Below, one piece after another: positions 15,911 to 24,655 of a stretch of 64,000 nt of DNA. The position numbers and the translations under genes are program-made. Numbering within the stretch: position 1 is the first letter of the stretch; each line of letters opens with the position of its first letter. Source of the DNA: Ascidiaceihabitans sp023955215 (GTDB taxonomy: Bacteria; Pseudomonadota; Alphaproteobacteria; Rhodobacterales; Rhodobacteraceae). The notes under the pieces were generated by a model that saw only the letters and a list, made by a program, of their open reading frames with translations, searched no databases and was not told the origin of the DNA. Where the stretch lies: the NCBI GenBank assembly GCA_943788345.1, contig CALSPX010000015.1, positions 112,084 to 176,083 on the forward strand. Direction: 5' to 3'.

Positions 15911-16912
15911 ATGCCTACTGATCTTTTATACGGGGCCGAAGTAGTCCTGAACGGTTTGATGGCTGGTGTTCTTTATGCGCTCGTCGCGTTGGGATTTGTT
16001 TTGATCTACAAAGCCTCTGGCATTTTCAACTATGCCCAAGGCGTCATGGCGCTGTTTGCTGCGCTGACCCTTGTTGGGATCATGGAAGGTCAGGTGCCGT
16101 TTTCGCATCTTATCAACGCAGCCTTCGGCACGGATATTCACCACTTTGGTTGGCATGTTCCTGCCTTTGCGGCGATCCTACTCACGCTGGCGTTGATGGT
16201 GGGGTTTGCCTATCTTGTTCAGCGCTTTGTGTTCCGTCATTTGGTTGGCCAAGAACCAATCATCTTGTTCATGGCAACCATTGGATTGGCCTACTTCCTT
16301 GAGGGTGTTGGCGATTTGATGTGGGGGTCCGAGATCAAGAAGATGGCCGTTGGCCTGCCGCAAGGTGGTAGCCTTTGGGTCGAAGAGAACACTCAGTGGC
16401 TGGGTTTTGGCAACGAGGATTTCTATGGCTTCTTTATCGACAAGCTAGACATGGTTGCGACTGTGATTGCTGTGGTTCTGGTTTTGGCATTGGTTGCTTT
16501 CAGCCAGTACACAAAACAAGGCCGCGCGATGCGTGCGGTGGCCGATGATCACCAAGCAGCCCTATCGGTTGGTGTGTCGCTGAATTTCATCTGGATCTTA
16601 GTGTGGTCACTGGCGGGTTTTGTCGCCTTGGTTGCGGGTATCATGTGGGGCGCTAAGTCTGGCGTTCAGTTTTCCCTATCTTTGATCGCACTGAAGGCAT
16701 TGCCGGTTTTGATGCTGGGTGGTTTCACGTCGATCCCTGGTGCGATTGTTGGCGGCTTGATCATCGGTGTGGGCGAGAAATTGTTTGAGTTCTCGTTTGG
16801 TCCGATGTTGGGCGGCGCGACAGAAAACTGGTTTGCATATGTACTTGCGTTGGTTTTCTTGGTGTTCCGTCCCCAAGGTCTGTTTGGGGAGAAGATCATT
16901 GAACGTGTGTGA
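15911..16912 (+). CDS. Branched-chain-type ABC importer permease (LivH-like)
   Basis: A 333-residue inner-membrane permease with about eight or nine hydrophobic segments. The N-terminal NGLMAGVLYALVALGFVLIY and the following SGIFNYAQG are LivH hallmarks, and GGFTSIPGAIVGGLIIG near residue 275 is the permease loop that contacts the ATPase. GAGAGGGG lies just upstream of the ATG at 15911. It is the first of two permeases, separated from LivM by a reverse-strand small gene. Confidence 0.9.
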   Translation: MPTDLLYGAEVVLNGLMAGVLYALVALGFVLIYKASGIFNYAQGVMALFAALTLVGIMEGQVPFSHLINAAFGTDIHHFGWHVPAFAAILLTLALMVGFAYLVQRFVFRHLVGQEPIILFMATIGLAYFLEGVGDLMWGSEIKKMAVGLPQGGSLWVEENTQWLGFGNEDFYGFFIDKLDMVATVIAVVLVLALVAFSQYTKQGRAMRAVADDHQAALSVGVSLNFIWILVWSLAGFVALVAGIMWGAKSGVQFSLSLIALKALPVLMLGGFTSIPGAIVGGLIIGVGEKLFEFSFGPMLGGATENWFAYVLALVFLVFRPQGLFGEKIIERV

Positions 16913-17230
16913 TCAATCCAGCGCTGTAAACAGCTTGATCGTGAATGCGGCAAGTACGGTTATACCCAGTGTTGATGCAATGGCGATGTTGCCTGTGATG
17001 GCCCAGGTTGCTGTGGCGTACAACACGGCAGCGACCAACCACAACAGCGACGTATCCCACAAGGTATCTGACCTTGGTGCGGATCGTTCAACCACTGTGA
17101 AATCAGTTTCCAATGCGTCTGGAACACTGTCCAAGATCGCGGCCTTCTGTTTGTCGAACTCAGCTTGGGACAACGCGCCACTGACGCGTTTGGCCTCAAG
17201 CAGCCGCAAATCGTTGAATATTGTCGACAT
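16913..17230 (-). CDS. Small SHOCT-like membrane protein, opposite strand inside the importer cluster
   Basis: About 105 residues. The N-terminal half (LRLLEAKRVSGALSQAEFDKQKAAIL) resembles the short SHOCT-type helical motif, followed by two hydrophobic helices near the C terminus (TSLLWLVAAVLYATATWAIT and a second). The ATG at 17230 has a GGAG site upstream; a GTG at 17239 is also in frame. Its stop abuts the livH stop with no gap, and it is convergent with livH and divergent from livM. It interrupts an otherwise co-directional operon, so transcription of livM must either read across it or start anew. Confidence 0.75.
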   Translation of the reverse strand: MSTIFNDLRLLEAKRVSGALSQAEFDKQKAAILDSVPDALETDFTVVERSAPRSDTLWDTSLLWLVAAVLYATATWAITGNIAIASTLGITVLAAFTIKLFTALD

Positions 17231-17374
17231 GGATCCCACTCCGTTTTCTCACGGAATGTGTCGCATCGGAAATTGGGCAGAATGTGGCAAAACGCTGAAA
17301 AGTGAATTGCTGGTTAACGCCGCGTTGAAAACTAATGAAAACGGATCGCGTGTCGCGGTTTGGGGAGCACACTA

Positions 17375-18451
17375 ATGTTTTATCGTGAAGCTGGCGATTT
17401 CAGCACATCCTATCCCGAAGACAGCCAAACCTTTCCAATCCGGTTTGATCGCTATCGTTATTATTTGGTCCTGTTTGTTGCGATCTTCGTGATCCCATTC
17501 ACAATCAATGACTATTGGGTAAATTCGATTTTCCTACCGTTCTTGATCTACGCGATCGCTGCAATCGGCCTGAACATTCTAGTTGGCTATTGTGGTCAGG
17601 TTTCCTTGGGCACAGGTGGTTTCATGGCTGTGGGGGCGTATGCCTGTTACAAGTTGATGACCTCGTTTCCCGAAGTCAGCATGTTAATCCATGTCTTAAT
17701 CGCGGGTCTGATCACGGCGGGTGTTGGCGTCTTGTTCGGTCTGCCAAGTTTGCGGATCAAAGGTTTCTATTTGGCGGTGGCCACCTTGGCGGCACAGTTT
17801 TTCCTCGTTTGGTTATTCAACCGTGTACCGTGGTTCTACAACTACTCGGCGTCTGGCCAAATCTCGGCTCCTGAGCGCACAGTTTTTGGGATTGAGATCA
17901 CAGGTCCGAATACAGAAGCATGGGCGACCTATTTGTTCTGTCTGGCCTTTGTTATCTTCAGCGCGGTTATTGCGCGTAACCTTACGCGCGGTGCTTTTGG
18001 TCGCAAATGGATGGCCATTCGTGATATGGATATTGCCGCGGAAATCATCGGGGTGAACCCGTTGATGGCAAAGCTAAGCGCGTTTGCTGTTAGCTCGTTC
18101 TTTATCGGTATTTCAGGTGCGCTGTTCTTTGCAGTGTATTTGGGCGCGGTTGAAGTGGGCGAGGCCTTTGGCATCACCAAATCATTCACCGTTTTGTTCA
18201 TGATCATCATTGGCGGCCTCGGATCGATCTTTGGATCCTTCGCCGGTGCTGCGTTCTTGGTGGTCTTGCCGGTTGTTCTGAAATTGGTTGGCGTGGACTG
18301 GTTGGGTTGGCCAACAGACATCGTTGCCCACTTGCAGTTGGTAATCGTCGGTGCGTTGATCGTGATCTTCTTGATCGCAGAACCGCATGGTCTGGCGCAG
18401 CTTTGGCGTGTTGCCAAAGACAAATTGAGATTGTGGCCCTTCCCACACTAG
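17375..18451 (+). CDS. Branched-chain-type ABC importer permease (LivM-like)
   Basis: A 358-residue permease with about ten hydrophobic segments. LNILVGYCGQVSLGTGGFMAVGAYA is the LivM signature, and GGLGSIFGSFAGAAF the coupling loop. The ATG at 17375 follows a GGGGAG ribosome site; the frame is open back to 17360. The gene resumes the importer cluster after the reverse-strand SHOCT-like gene. Confidence 0.9.
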   Translation: MFYREAGDFSTSYPEDSQTFPIRFDRYRYYLVLFVAIFVIPFTINDYWVNSIFLPFLIYAIAAIGLNILVGYCGQVSLGTGGFMAVGAYACYKLMTSFPEVSMLIHVLIAGLITAGVGVLFGLPSLRIKGFYLAVATLAAQFFLVWLFNRVPWFYNYSASGQISAPERTVFGIEITGPNTEAWATYLFCLAFVIFSAVIARNLTRGAFGRKWMAIRDMDIAAEIIGVNPLMAKLSAFAVSSFFIGISGALFFAVYLGAVEVGEAFGITKSFTVLFMIIIGGLGSIFGSFAGAAFLVVLPVVLKLVGVDWLGWPTDIVAHLQLVIVGALIVIFLIAEPHGLAQLWRVAKDKLRLWPFPH

Positions 18452-18543
18452 TGGGGCGGCTACCAATAATGGCGGGAAAAACCCTGCTCAACGAACGCTG
18501 GTCAACGCCAGCACATATCGAAAAATCCAGGGAGGAAAAATCG

Positions 18544-19821
18544 ATGAAAATGAAACTAGGAACAATGGCAGTCGCCGCCGTAATGGCAGCAAGCCCAGTT
18601 ATGGCGGACCTTGTGTTCCCATCACTAAGCTATCGCACGGGTCCATATGCTGCTGGCGGTATTCCGTTTGCTGATGGCTATGCGGATTACTTCAACTTGT
18701 TGAACGCACGTGATGGCGGCATTGGTGGCGTTATGACGTCTGTGCCAGAATGTGAGACAGGCTATAACACTGAAAAAGGTGTTGAGTGCTACGAGTCTAC
18801 AAAAGGCGAAGGCGCGCTTGTGTATCAACCGCTGTCTACAGGCATCACATATCAGTTGATCCCAAAAGCGACTGCTGATGGCATTCCAATCCACTCAATG
18901 GGTTATGGCCGTACGTCTGCTGCGAATGGCGATGTTTTCTCAAACGTCTTCAACTATCCGGCAAACTACTGGAACGGTGCGTCTGGTGCGATCAACTATC
19001 TGATGTCTCAAGGCGACATCGCGGGTAAGAAAATCGCGCTTGTGTATCACAACTCTGCTTACGGCAAAGAGCCGATCCGCACATTGGAAGAGCTGTCTAA
19101 AAAGCACGGTTTTGAACTGACATTGTTGCCAGTTGATCACCCGGGCCAAGAGCAGAAATCACAGTGGCTACAAATCCGTCGTGAGAAGCCTGACAATGTC
19201 ATCATGTATGGCTGGGGCGTTATGAACCAAGTTGCGGTTCAAGAAGCTGCAAACATCCGTTACCCAATGGAAGACTTCATCGGTGTCTGGTGGTCAGGTT
19301 CTGAGAACGACGTTCTTCCTGCAGGCGATGCAGCCAATGGCTACAAAGCATTGACGTTCCACGGTGTTGGTAATGACTTCCCTGTCTTTGCAGACATTCA
19401 GAAGTACGTTGTAGACGCAGGCAATGCGGCTGGTGCTGGCGACCAAATCGGTACGGTTCTTTATAACCGCGGTTTGTATGCGGCTATGTTGGCAGCAGAA
19501 GCTGCGAAAACAGCACAAGAAATCCACGGCACTGCAGACATCACAGCGGCGATGATGCGTGACGGGATGGAAGCGTTGGAAATCACTGAAGCGAAGATGG
19601 CGGCCCTTGGTCTTCCAGGCTTTGGTCCAGAGTTCAACGTATCCTGTGCCAACCACGGTGGTCCGGGTCTTGTTGGTATGACCCAGTGGGATGCATCTGC
19701 GAAAACTTGGTCTTTGATCAACGAATTCGCACCATCTGACATGGATGTCATTCAGCCATTGATCGATGAAGATTCTGCAGCCTATGCGGCAGAAAACAAC
19801 ATCGCATCTAGCTGTAAGTAA
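18544..19821 (+). CDS. Periplasmic substrate-binding protein of the liv-type importer
   Basis: A 425-residue type I periplasmic binding protein. A cleavable signal peptide (MKMKLGTMAVAAVMAASPVMA) is followed by the mature two-lobed domain; IALVYHNSAYGKEPIRTLEE is the second-lobe nucleotide-fold-like segment. Cys pairs (CETGYNTEKGVEC; a second pair at the C terminus) suggest disulfides. The ATG at 18544 follows GGGAGG; the longer open frame back to 18307 overlaps livM and is rejected. The family is often found in clusters with acyl-CoA ligases, so the ligand may be an organic acid rather than an amino acid. Confidence 0.9.
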   Translation: MKMKLGTMAVAAVMAASPVMADLVFPSLSYRTGPYAAGGIPFADGYADYFNLLNARDGGIGGVMTSVPECETGYNTEKGVECYESTKGEGALVYQPLSTGITYQLIPKATADGIPIHSMGYGRTSAANGDVFSNVFNYPANYWNGASGAINYLMSQGDIAGKKIALVYHNSAYGKEPIRTLEELSKKHGFELTLLPVDHPGQEQKSQWLQIRREKPDNVIMYGWGVMNQVAVQEAANIRYPMEDFIGVWWSGSENDVLPAGDAANGYKALTFHGVGNDFPVFADIQKYVVDAGNAAGAGDQIGTVLYNRGLYAAMLAAEAAKTAQEIHGTADITAAMMRDGMEALEITEAKMAALGLPGFGPEFNVSCANHGGPGLVGMTQWDASAKTWSLINEFAPSDMDVIQPLIDEDSAAYAAENNIASSCK

Positions 19822-19831
19822 GCTGACTATT

Positions 19832-19856
19832 CTGGCGGCGCTTTTGGTGCCGCCAG
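19832..19856 (+). terminator. Hairpin after the binding-protein gene
   Basis: CTGGCGGC pairs perfectly with GCCGCCAG (8 bp, nine-base loop), 11 bases after the stop. There is no U-run, so it more likely stabilises the abundant binding-protein mRNA or attenuates transcription into livF, as is usual for importer operons. Confidence 0.65.
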
Positions 19857-19892
19857 TTCCCCCAGAATTTTTGCAACAATGAAGTGAACCTT

Positions 19893-20717
19893 ATGTTGGA
19901 CAGCGGACAAGACACTGAGACCCTACTAGAGGTCAACAACATCGAAGTGATCTATAATAGCGTGATCCTTGTGCTGAAGGGCGTCAGCCTATCGGTTCCC
20001 AAGGGCGGTATTACGGCATTGTTGGGCGGCAACGGTGCGGGCAAGACGACCACACTGAAAGCAATCTCAAACCTTTTGGCGTCAGAGCGTGGTGAAGTGA
20101 CCAAAGGCTCCGTCAAATATCGTGGTGAGGATGTTCATGAAACTGATCCCGCCGACATGGTGAAACGTGGTGTGGTTCAGGTGATGGAAGGTCGTCACTG
20201 TTTTGAACACCTCACGATCGAGGAAAACCTGCTGACGGGTGCGTATACGCGTAAGGATGGTAAGGGCGCGATCGCGGCGGATCTTGAGATGGTGTATAAC
20301 TATTTCCCGCGTCTGCGCGAACGGCGCAAATCCCAAGCGGGCTATACCTCGGGTGGTGAGCAACAAATGTGTGCGATTGGCCGCGCTTTGATGTCCCGCC
20401 CTGAAACGATCCTTTTGGACGAACCATCCATGGGTCTGGCCCCACAGTTGGTGGAACAGATTTTCGGTATCGTGAAGTCCATTAACGAAAGCGAAGGCGT
20501 GTCGTTCTTATTGGCTGAGCAGAACACCAACGTGGCTTTACGCTTCGCCCACTATGGCTACATTTTGGAATCTGGTCGCGTTGTTATGGATGGTCCTGCT
20601 GCTGAATTGCGCGAGAACCCAGATGTGAAGGAATTCTATTTGGGCATGTCTGATGATGGACGCAAATCGTTCCGTGATGTGCGGTCGTATCGCCGTCGTA
20701 AGCGTTGGTTGAGCTGA
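19893..20717 (+). CDS. Branched-chain-type ABC importer ATPase (LivF-like)
   Basis: About 274 residues. Walker A is LLGGNGAGKTT, the signature is SGGEQQMCAIGRAL and Walker B is TILLDEPSMGLAP; VVQVMEGRHCFEHLTIEENL is the LivF-type Q-loop region. ATG at 19893 is preferred; a GTG at 19884 is in frame. It completes the LivGHMF set. The C-terminal tail (about 25 residues rich in Arg) is longer than in typical LivF and lies after the last conserved strand. Confidence 0.9.
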   Translation: MLDSGQDTETLLEVNNIEVIYNSVILVLKGVSLSVPKGGITALLGGNGAGKTTTLKAISNLLASERGEVTKGSVKYRGEDVHETDPADMVKRGVVQVMEGRHCFEHLTIEENLLTGAYTRKDGKGAIAADLEMVYNYFPRLRERRKSQAGYTSGGEQQMCAIGRALMSRPETILLDEPSMGLAPQLVEQIFGIVKSINESEGVSFLLAEQNTNVALRFAHYGYILESGRVVMDGPAAELRENPDVKEFYLGMSDDGRKSFRDVRSYRRRKRWLS

Positions 20718-20757
20718 TACGCCACGCCCTTTGAACCCCCAGTTGGATACGATTTTG

Positions 20758-21957
20758 ATGACCACATTTTACGACGATCTAGAAACACGCAGCGCCGACC
20801 AGCGCGAGGCCGATCAGTTGGCCGCGCTGAACGGTCAACTGGCGCGTATCGCAGGTCATGGTGGCACATCGGTGTCAGATGCTGACAAACTGTTGGATCT
20901 GTCAGGATTGGCGACACTCCCTGTGTTGCGCAAATCTGATCTGGCAAAGTGGCAGTCTGAAAAGCCGCCCTTTGGTGGTATGCCCGTCTCTAACGTGGCG
21001 CATGTTTTTCAATCTCCCGGTCCGATTTATGAACCGGGTGGCATTACCCACGATTGGTGGCGCATGGGTCGTTTCCTGCATGCTGCGGGATTTGGCAAAG
21101 ACGATATTGTGCAGAACTGTTTTGGGTATCACCTGACACCTGCAGGTATGATTTTCGAATCCGGCGCACGGGCTGTTGGGGCGACCGTTCTGCCGGCGGG
21201 CACTGGGCAGACTGAACTTCAAGTTACGGCGGCCCATGATGTGGGCACGACTGCTTATGCTGGGACACCTGATTATCTGAAGGTGATTTTGGACAAAGCC
21301 GATCAAATGGGTGTGACCCTTGGTTTTACCAAAGCGGCTGTTGGTGGCGGTGCGTTGTTCCCGTCCTTGCGTCAGGAATATGCGGACCGTGGCATTGCAT
21401 GTTTACAGTCGTACGCAACAGCAGATGTTGGAAATATCGCGTATGAGAGTGCCGCGATGGAAGGTATGATTTTAGACGAGCAAATCATCGTTGAGATTGT
21501 CATTCCTGGCACCGGCACACCTGTGTTCCCTGGTGAAATTGGTGAGGTTCTTGTGACCTCATTGAACCCAGATTATCCACTAATCCGCTTTGCCACCGGT
21601 GACATGAGCGCTGTTATGGCAGGGCAATCACCATGTGGTCGCACGAACACCCGTATCAAAGGTTGGATGGGCCGCGCCGATCAAACGACCAAGATTAAGG
21701 GTATGTTTGTACGCCCCGAACAGGTTGCTGCCTTTGTTTCACGTCACGAGGAAGTGGACCGCGCGCGTGTAATTGCATCGCGTGAAGGCGAACAAGACAT
21801 CCTGACGGTTCAGGTGGAATGCGATGGCGGTGACGCGGATGCATATGCCGCCAGCGTCGTCGATACGATGAAGATGAAGGGCAAGGTTGTGGTCTGCGAT
21901 CTTGGTACTTTGCCGCGTGATGGATTGGTGATCGAGGACCAGCGCACCTACGAGTGA
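20758..21957 (+). CDS. PaaK-like phenylacetate-CoA ligase family protein
   Basis: About 399 residues. The segments PFGGMP, GGITHDWWRMGRFLHAAGF and the C-terminal GRADQTTKIKGMFVRPEQV place it in the phenylacetate-CoA ligase branch of adenylate-forming enzymes. It is slightly shorter than PaaK (about 430-440) and its N terminus is compact. ATG at 20758 is chosen; a TTG at 20731 is in frame. As the last gene of the importer cluster it is the second CoA-ligase-like enzyme there, suggesting an aromatic or other carboxylic acid substrate. Confidence 0.8.
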   Translation: MTTFYDDLETRSADQREADQLAALNGQLARIAGHGGTSVSDADKLLDLSGLATLPVLRKSDLAKWQSEKPPFGGMPVSNVAHVFQSPGPIYEPGGITHDWWRMGRFLHAAGFGKDDIVQNCFGYHLTPAGMIFESGARAVGATVLPAGTGQTELQVTAAHDVGTTAYAGTPDYLKVILDKADQMGVTLGFTKAAVGGGALFPSLRQEYADRGIACLQSYATADVGNIAYESAAMEGMILDEQIIVEIVIPGTGTPVFPGEIGEVLVTSLNPDYPLIRFATGDMSAVMAGQSPCGRTNTRIKGWMGRADQTTKIKGMFVRPEQVAAFVSRHEEVDRARVIASREGEQDILTVQVECDGGDADAYAASVVDTMKMKGKVVVCDLGTLPRDGLVIEDQRTYE

Positions 21958-22003
21958 TATGTCGCACTGGATTTCCTGAGTGAATTAGTCGTAATAGACC
22001 TTA

Positions 22004-23671
22004 ATGACTGATCACGCCGCATATACCCCCGCATTAAAAAAGCGCGCGCGCCATGCGCCCCTTGGGCTATCCGCTGTTGCCGTACTGGTTGCGGCGATCT
22101 GCTTGTTGCCGATGATGGCGGTGGCCATCGCGGCGTTCAGTGGTGGTACGGGCACGGTATCACAGCTGTTAGGCTCTGTTTTGCCGCGCTACGTTGGCAA
22201 CACTGCATTGCTGGTTGTGCTGGTTTCAATTGGGACGCTTTGCCTTGGCGTGGGCGCTGCATGGTTGGTGACGATGACCCGCTTTCCCGGTGTGCGATTG
22301 TTTGAAATTGCGTTGGTACTGCCGCTCGCATTTCCGTCCTATGTTTTGGCTTATGCTTATACCTATATTCTGGATCATCCAGGGATCGTACAATCGACCC
22401 TGCGCGATGTGATGGGGTGGGGACCGCGTGATTATTGGTTCCCAGAGGTGCGTTCCCTTGGTGGTGCTGCCTTCATGCTGGTGCTGGTTTTATATCCTTA
22501 TGTCTACTTGCTCGCGCGCGCTTCGTTCCTGCAGCAAAGTGGAACAACATTCCTTGCCGCACGGGCCCTTGGCAGCAGTGCATGGTCTGCGTTTTTCCGT
22601 GTGAGTTTGCCTTTGGCACGTCCTGCCATTGCGGGCGGTGTACTGTTGGCCGTTATGGAAACGATCGCTGACTTTGGAACGGTTGCGTACTTTGGCGTTC
22701 AGACATTCGCGACAGGTATTTACACAAGCTGGTTCACCTTGGCTGATCGTGGCGGCGCAGCACAACTTGCGCTTTGTTTACTCAGTTTTGCACTGCTGCT
22801 TGCGATGTTGGAGCGCATCCAACGGGGGCGGGCGAAATATTCAGATGCCGCACGCGGTGGTCAGGAAAAAACGCAGCTTCAGCTAAACGGCGTTCACGCG
22901 TTTGCGGCCTTTGCGTTGTGTTCTATTCCGGTGCTGTTGGGGTGTGTGTTGCCGGTTGTTGTTCTGTTCAACATGGGGCTGGGATCAGAACAAGATTTGC
23001 TGAGCAGTCGCTACCTAGCGTTCATTCAAAACTCGCTTACACTTGCAGGCATTGCCGCGGTTGTTACCGTTTGTGCGGCTGTCACAGTTGGCTTTTTCCA
23101 GCGCATGCAACCGGGGCGGTTTTCCAGCGCCACAGCTTACATTGCGCGTCTTGGTTACGCAGTGCCAGGCGGTGTTGTTGCCGTCGGCCTGTTGGTGCCC
23201 TTTGCGGCCTTTGACAACGCGTTGGATGCTTGGATGCGCAGCACGTTTGATATCTCAACCGGACTACTGGTGACGGGTTCCATCTGGTTGCTGATCATTG
23301 CCTATCTTGTCCGGTTCTCTGCTGCGGCCCTTGGTGCATATGAGGGGGGACAAGCATTGGTTCACGCCAACATGGACGCCGCCAGCCGATCCTTGGGGCA
23401 GACCCCTTGGGGCACATTACGCCGCGTGCATTTGCCGATCCTCACACCCAGCCTGTTGACTGCGTTGTTGATCGTGTTCGTGGATGTGATGAAAGAACTG
23501 CCTGCGACCCTGATCATGCGACCGTTCAACTATGACACTTTGGCGGTACAAGCGTATCGCCTCGCATCTGATGAGCGGCTTGAGGGCGCAGCGGTGCCCA
23601 GCTTGGTCATTGTTGCAATGGGGCTGTTGCCCGTGATCTTGATCTGCCGTCAGGTCGGGCGGGGGAAATAG
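22004..23671 (+). CDS. Iron-type ABC transporter permease (FbpB/SfuB-like)
   Basis: A 555-residue fused permease with two BPD_transp_1 modules and about 12 membrane segments. EAA-type loops are visible in each half (ARALGSSAWSAFFRVSLPLARP and ASRSLGQTPWGTLRRVHLPI). This double-length form is typical of Fe(III) permeases. No binding protein or ATPase is adjacent; it stands between the ligase gene and a GST gene, so its partners must lie elsewhere. The start follows the ligase stop by 46 bases, so it may be read from the upstream operon. Confidence 0.85.
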   Translation: MTDHAAYTPALKKRARHAPLGLSAVAVLVAAICLLPMMAVAIAAFSGGTGTVSQLLGSVLPRYVGNTALLVVLVSIGTLCLGVGAAWLVTMTRFPGVRLFEIALVLPLAFPSYVLAYAYTYILDHPGIVQSTLRDVMGWGPRDYWFPEVRSLGGAAFMLVLVLYPYVYLLARASFLQQSGTTFLAARALGSSAWSAFFRVSLPLARPAIAGGVLLAVMETIADFGTVAYFGVQTFATGIYTSWFTLADRGGAAQLALCLLSFALLLAMLERIQRGRAKYSDAARGGQEKTQLQLNGVHAFAAFALCSIPVLLGCVLPVVVLFNMGLGSEQDLLSSRYLAFIQNSLTLAGIAAVVTVCAAVTVGFFQRMQPGRFSSATAYIARLGYAVPGGVVAVGLLVPFAAFDNALDAWMRSTFDISTGLLVTGSIWLLIIAYLVRFSAAALGAYEGGQALVHANMDAASRSLGQTPWGTLRRVHLPILTPSLLTALLIVFVDVMKELPATLIMRPFNYDTLAVQAYRLASDERLEGAAVPSLVIVAMGLLPVILICRQVGRGK

Positions 23672-23691
23672 GGGGCGCAAACCCCCTATTT
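23666..23691. terminator. Bidirectional terminator between permease and YghU-like gene
   Basis: A perfect 10-bp stem AAATAGGGGG/CCCCCTATTT with a six-base loop, overlapping the permease stop codon and lying just before the stop of the convergent gene at 23696. A and T flanks make it symmetrical, so it can serve both genes. Confidence 0.85.
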
Positions 23692-23695
23692 GATT

Positions 23696-24568
23696 TTAGG
23701 AATTGTCGCCAATTTTGTCTTGGGTCTGAGTGTCAAAATCTGACGCATCGTGACGTTCATGCAGTTGCTCGGATGGCTCGCCAAATGGACGGTTTACCAT
23801 GCGACCCCGTTGAACGGCTGGACGCGCGTTGATCTTTTCAGCCCAGGCCATAACGTTTGTGTAAGACGCAACATCCAAGAATTCAGCGGCCGAATATAGG
23901 TTGCCCAAAACAAGCTGACCGTACCATGACCAGATTGCGATATCGGCGATGGTGTATTCGTCGCCAGCAATCCATGGGGTCTCTGCCAGTTGGCGGTCCA
24001 GAACATCAAGCTGACGCTTGGCTTCCATGGTGAAACGGTTGATTGGGTATTCGTATTTTTCCGGTGCATAGGCATAGAAGTGACCAAAGCCGCCACCCAA
24101 ATATGGTGCGCTGCCCATTTGCCAGAACAACCAGTTCATCGTCTCAGCGCGTTTGACAGGATCGCTTGGAACCAATGCGCCAAATTTATCCGCAAGATAC
24201 AACATGATCGATGCGCTTTCGAATAGGCGCACAGGCTTGTCACCTGAATGGTCCATCATCGCAGGAATTTTTGAGTTTGGATTGATATCGACAAAACCAG
24301 AACCGAACTGATCGCCTTCGCCAATGTTCACAAGATAGGCGTCATATTCTGCGCCCTCAAAGCCCATCGCCAATAGCTCTTCCAGCATGATGGTGACTTT
24401 GATGCCGTTTGGTGTGGCAAGGGAATGAAGCTGCAAAGGGTGCTTACCTACTGGCAGCTCTTTATCGTGGGTCGCGCCAGCAATAGGGCGGTTGATGTTG
24501 GCGAATTTGCCACCGCTGCTTTGCTCCCATGTCCAGACGGCTGGTGGTGTATATGTTGGATCGCTCAT
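23696..24568 (-). CDS. yghU: Glutathione-dependent disulfide-bond oxidoreductase, YghU-like GST
   Basis: A 290-residue member of the Nu-class GST/YghU group. The extended N-terminal NRPIAGATHDKELPVGKHPLQLHS block is specific to this group; the GSH-binding part is NPNSKIPAMMDHSG and ESASIMLYL, and the C-terminal domain shows the GGGFGHFYAYAPEKYEY segment and EYTIADIAIWSWYG. The family binds two glutathiones and reduces disulfides. It is monocistronic. Confidence 0.9.
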   Translation of the reverse strand: MSDPTYTPPAVWTWEQSSGGKFANINRPIAGATHDKELPVGKHPLQLHSLATPNGIKVTIMLEELLAMGFEGAEYDAYLVNIGEGDQFGSGFVDINPNSKIPAMMDHSGDKPVRLFESASIMLYLADKFGALVPSDPVKRAETMNWLFWQMGSAPYLGGGFGHFYAYAPEKYEYPINRFTMEAKRQLDVLDRQLAETPWIAGDEYTIADIAIWSWYGQLVLGNLYSAAEFLDVASYTNVMAWAEKINARPAVQRGRMVNRPFGEPSEQLHERHDASDFDTQTQDKIGDNS

Positions 24569-24655
24569 GGCATTGGCCTTTTTGTTTGAAGTTAACGTCT
24601 AACCTATGCTGCCGACCGTCAGGTACAAGGGGACATCGATAAAACTGACGTGAGG

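Noticed and set aside
16767..17375. Forward frame of about 202 codons spanning the end of livH
   Set aside because: It reads out of frame through livH and antisense through the SHOCT-like gene, with no conserved features.
18307..18543. Upstream extension of the binding-protein frame
   Set aside because: It overlaps livM and would hide the clear signal peptide and GGGAGG site at 18544.
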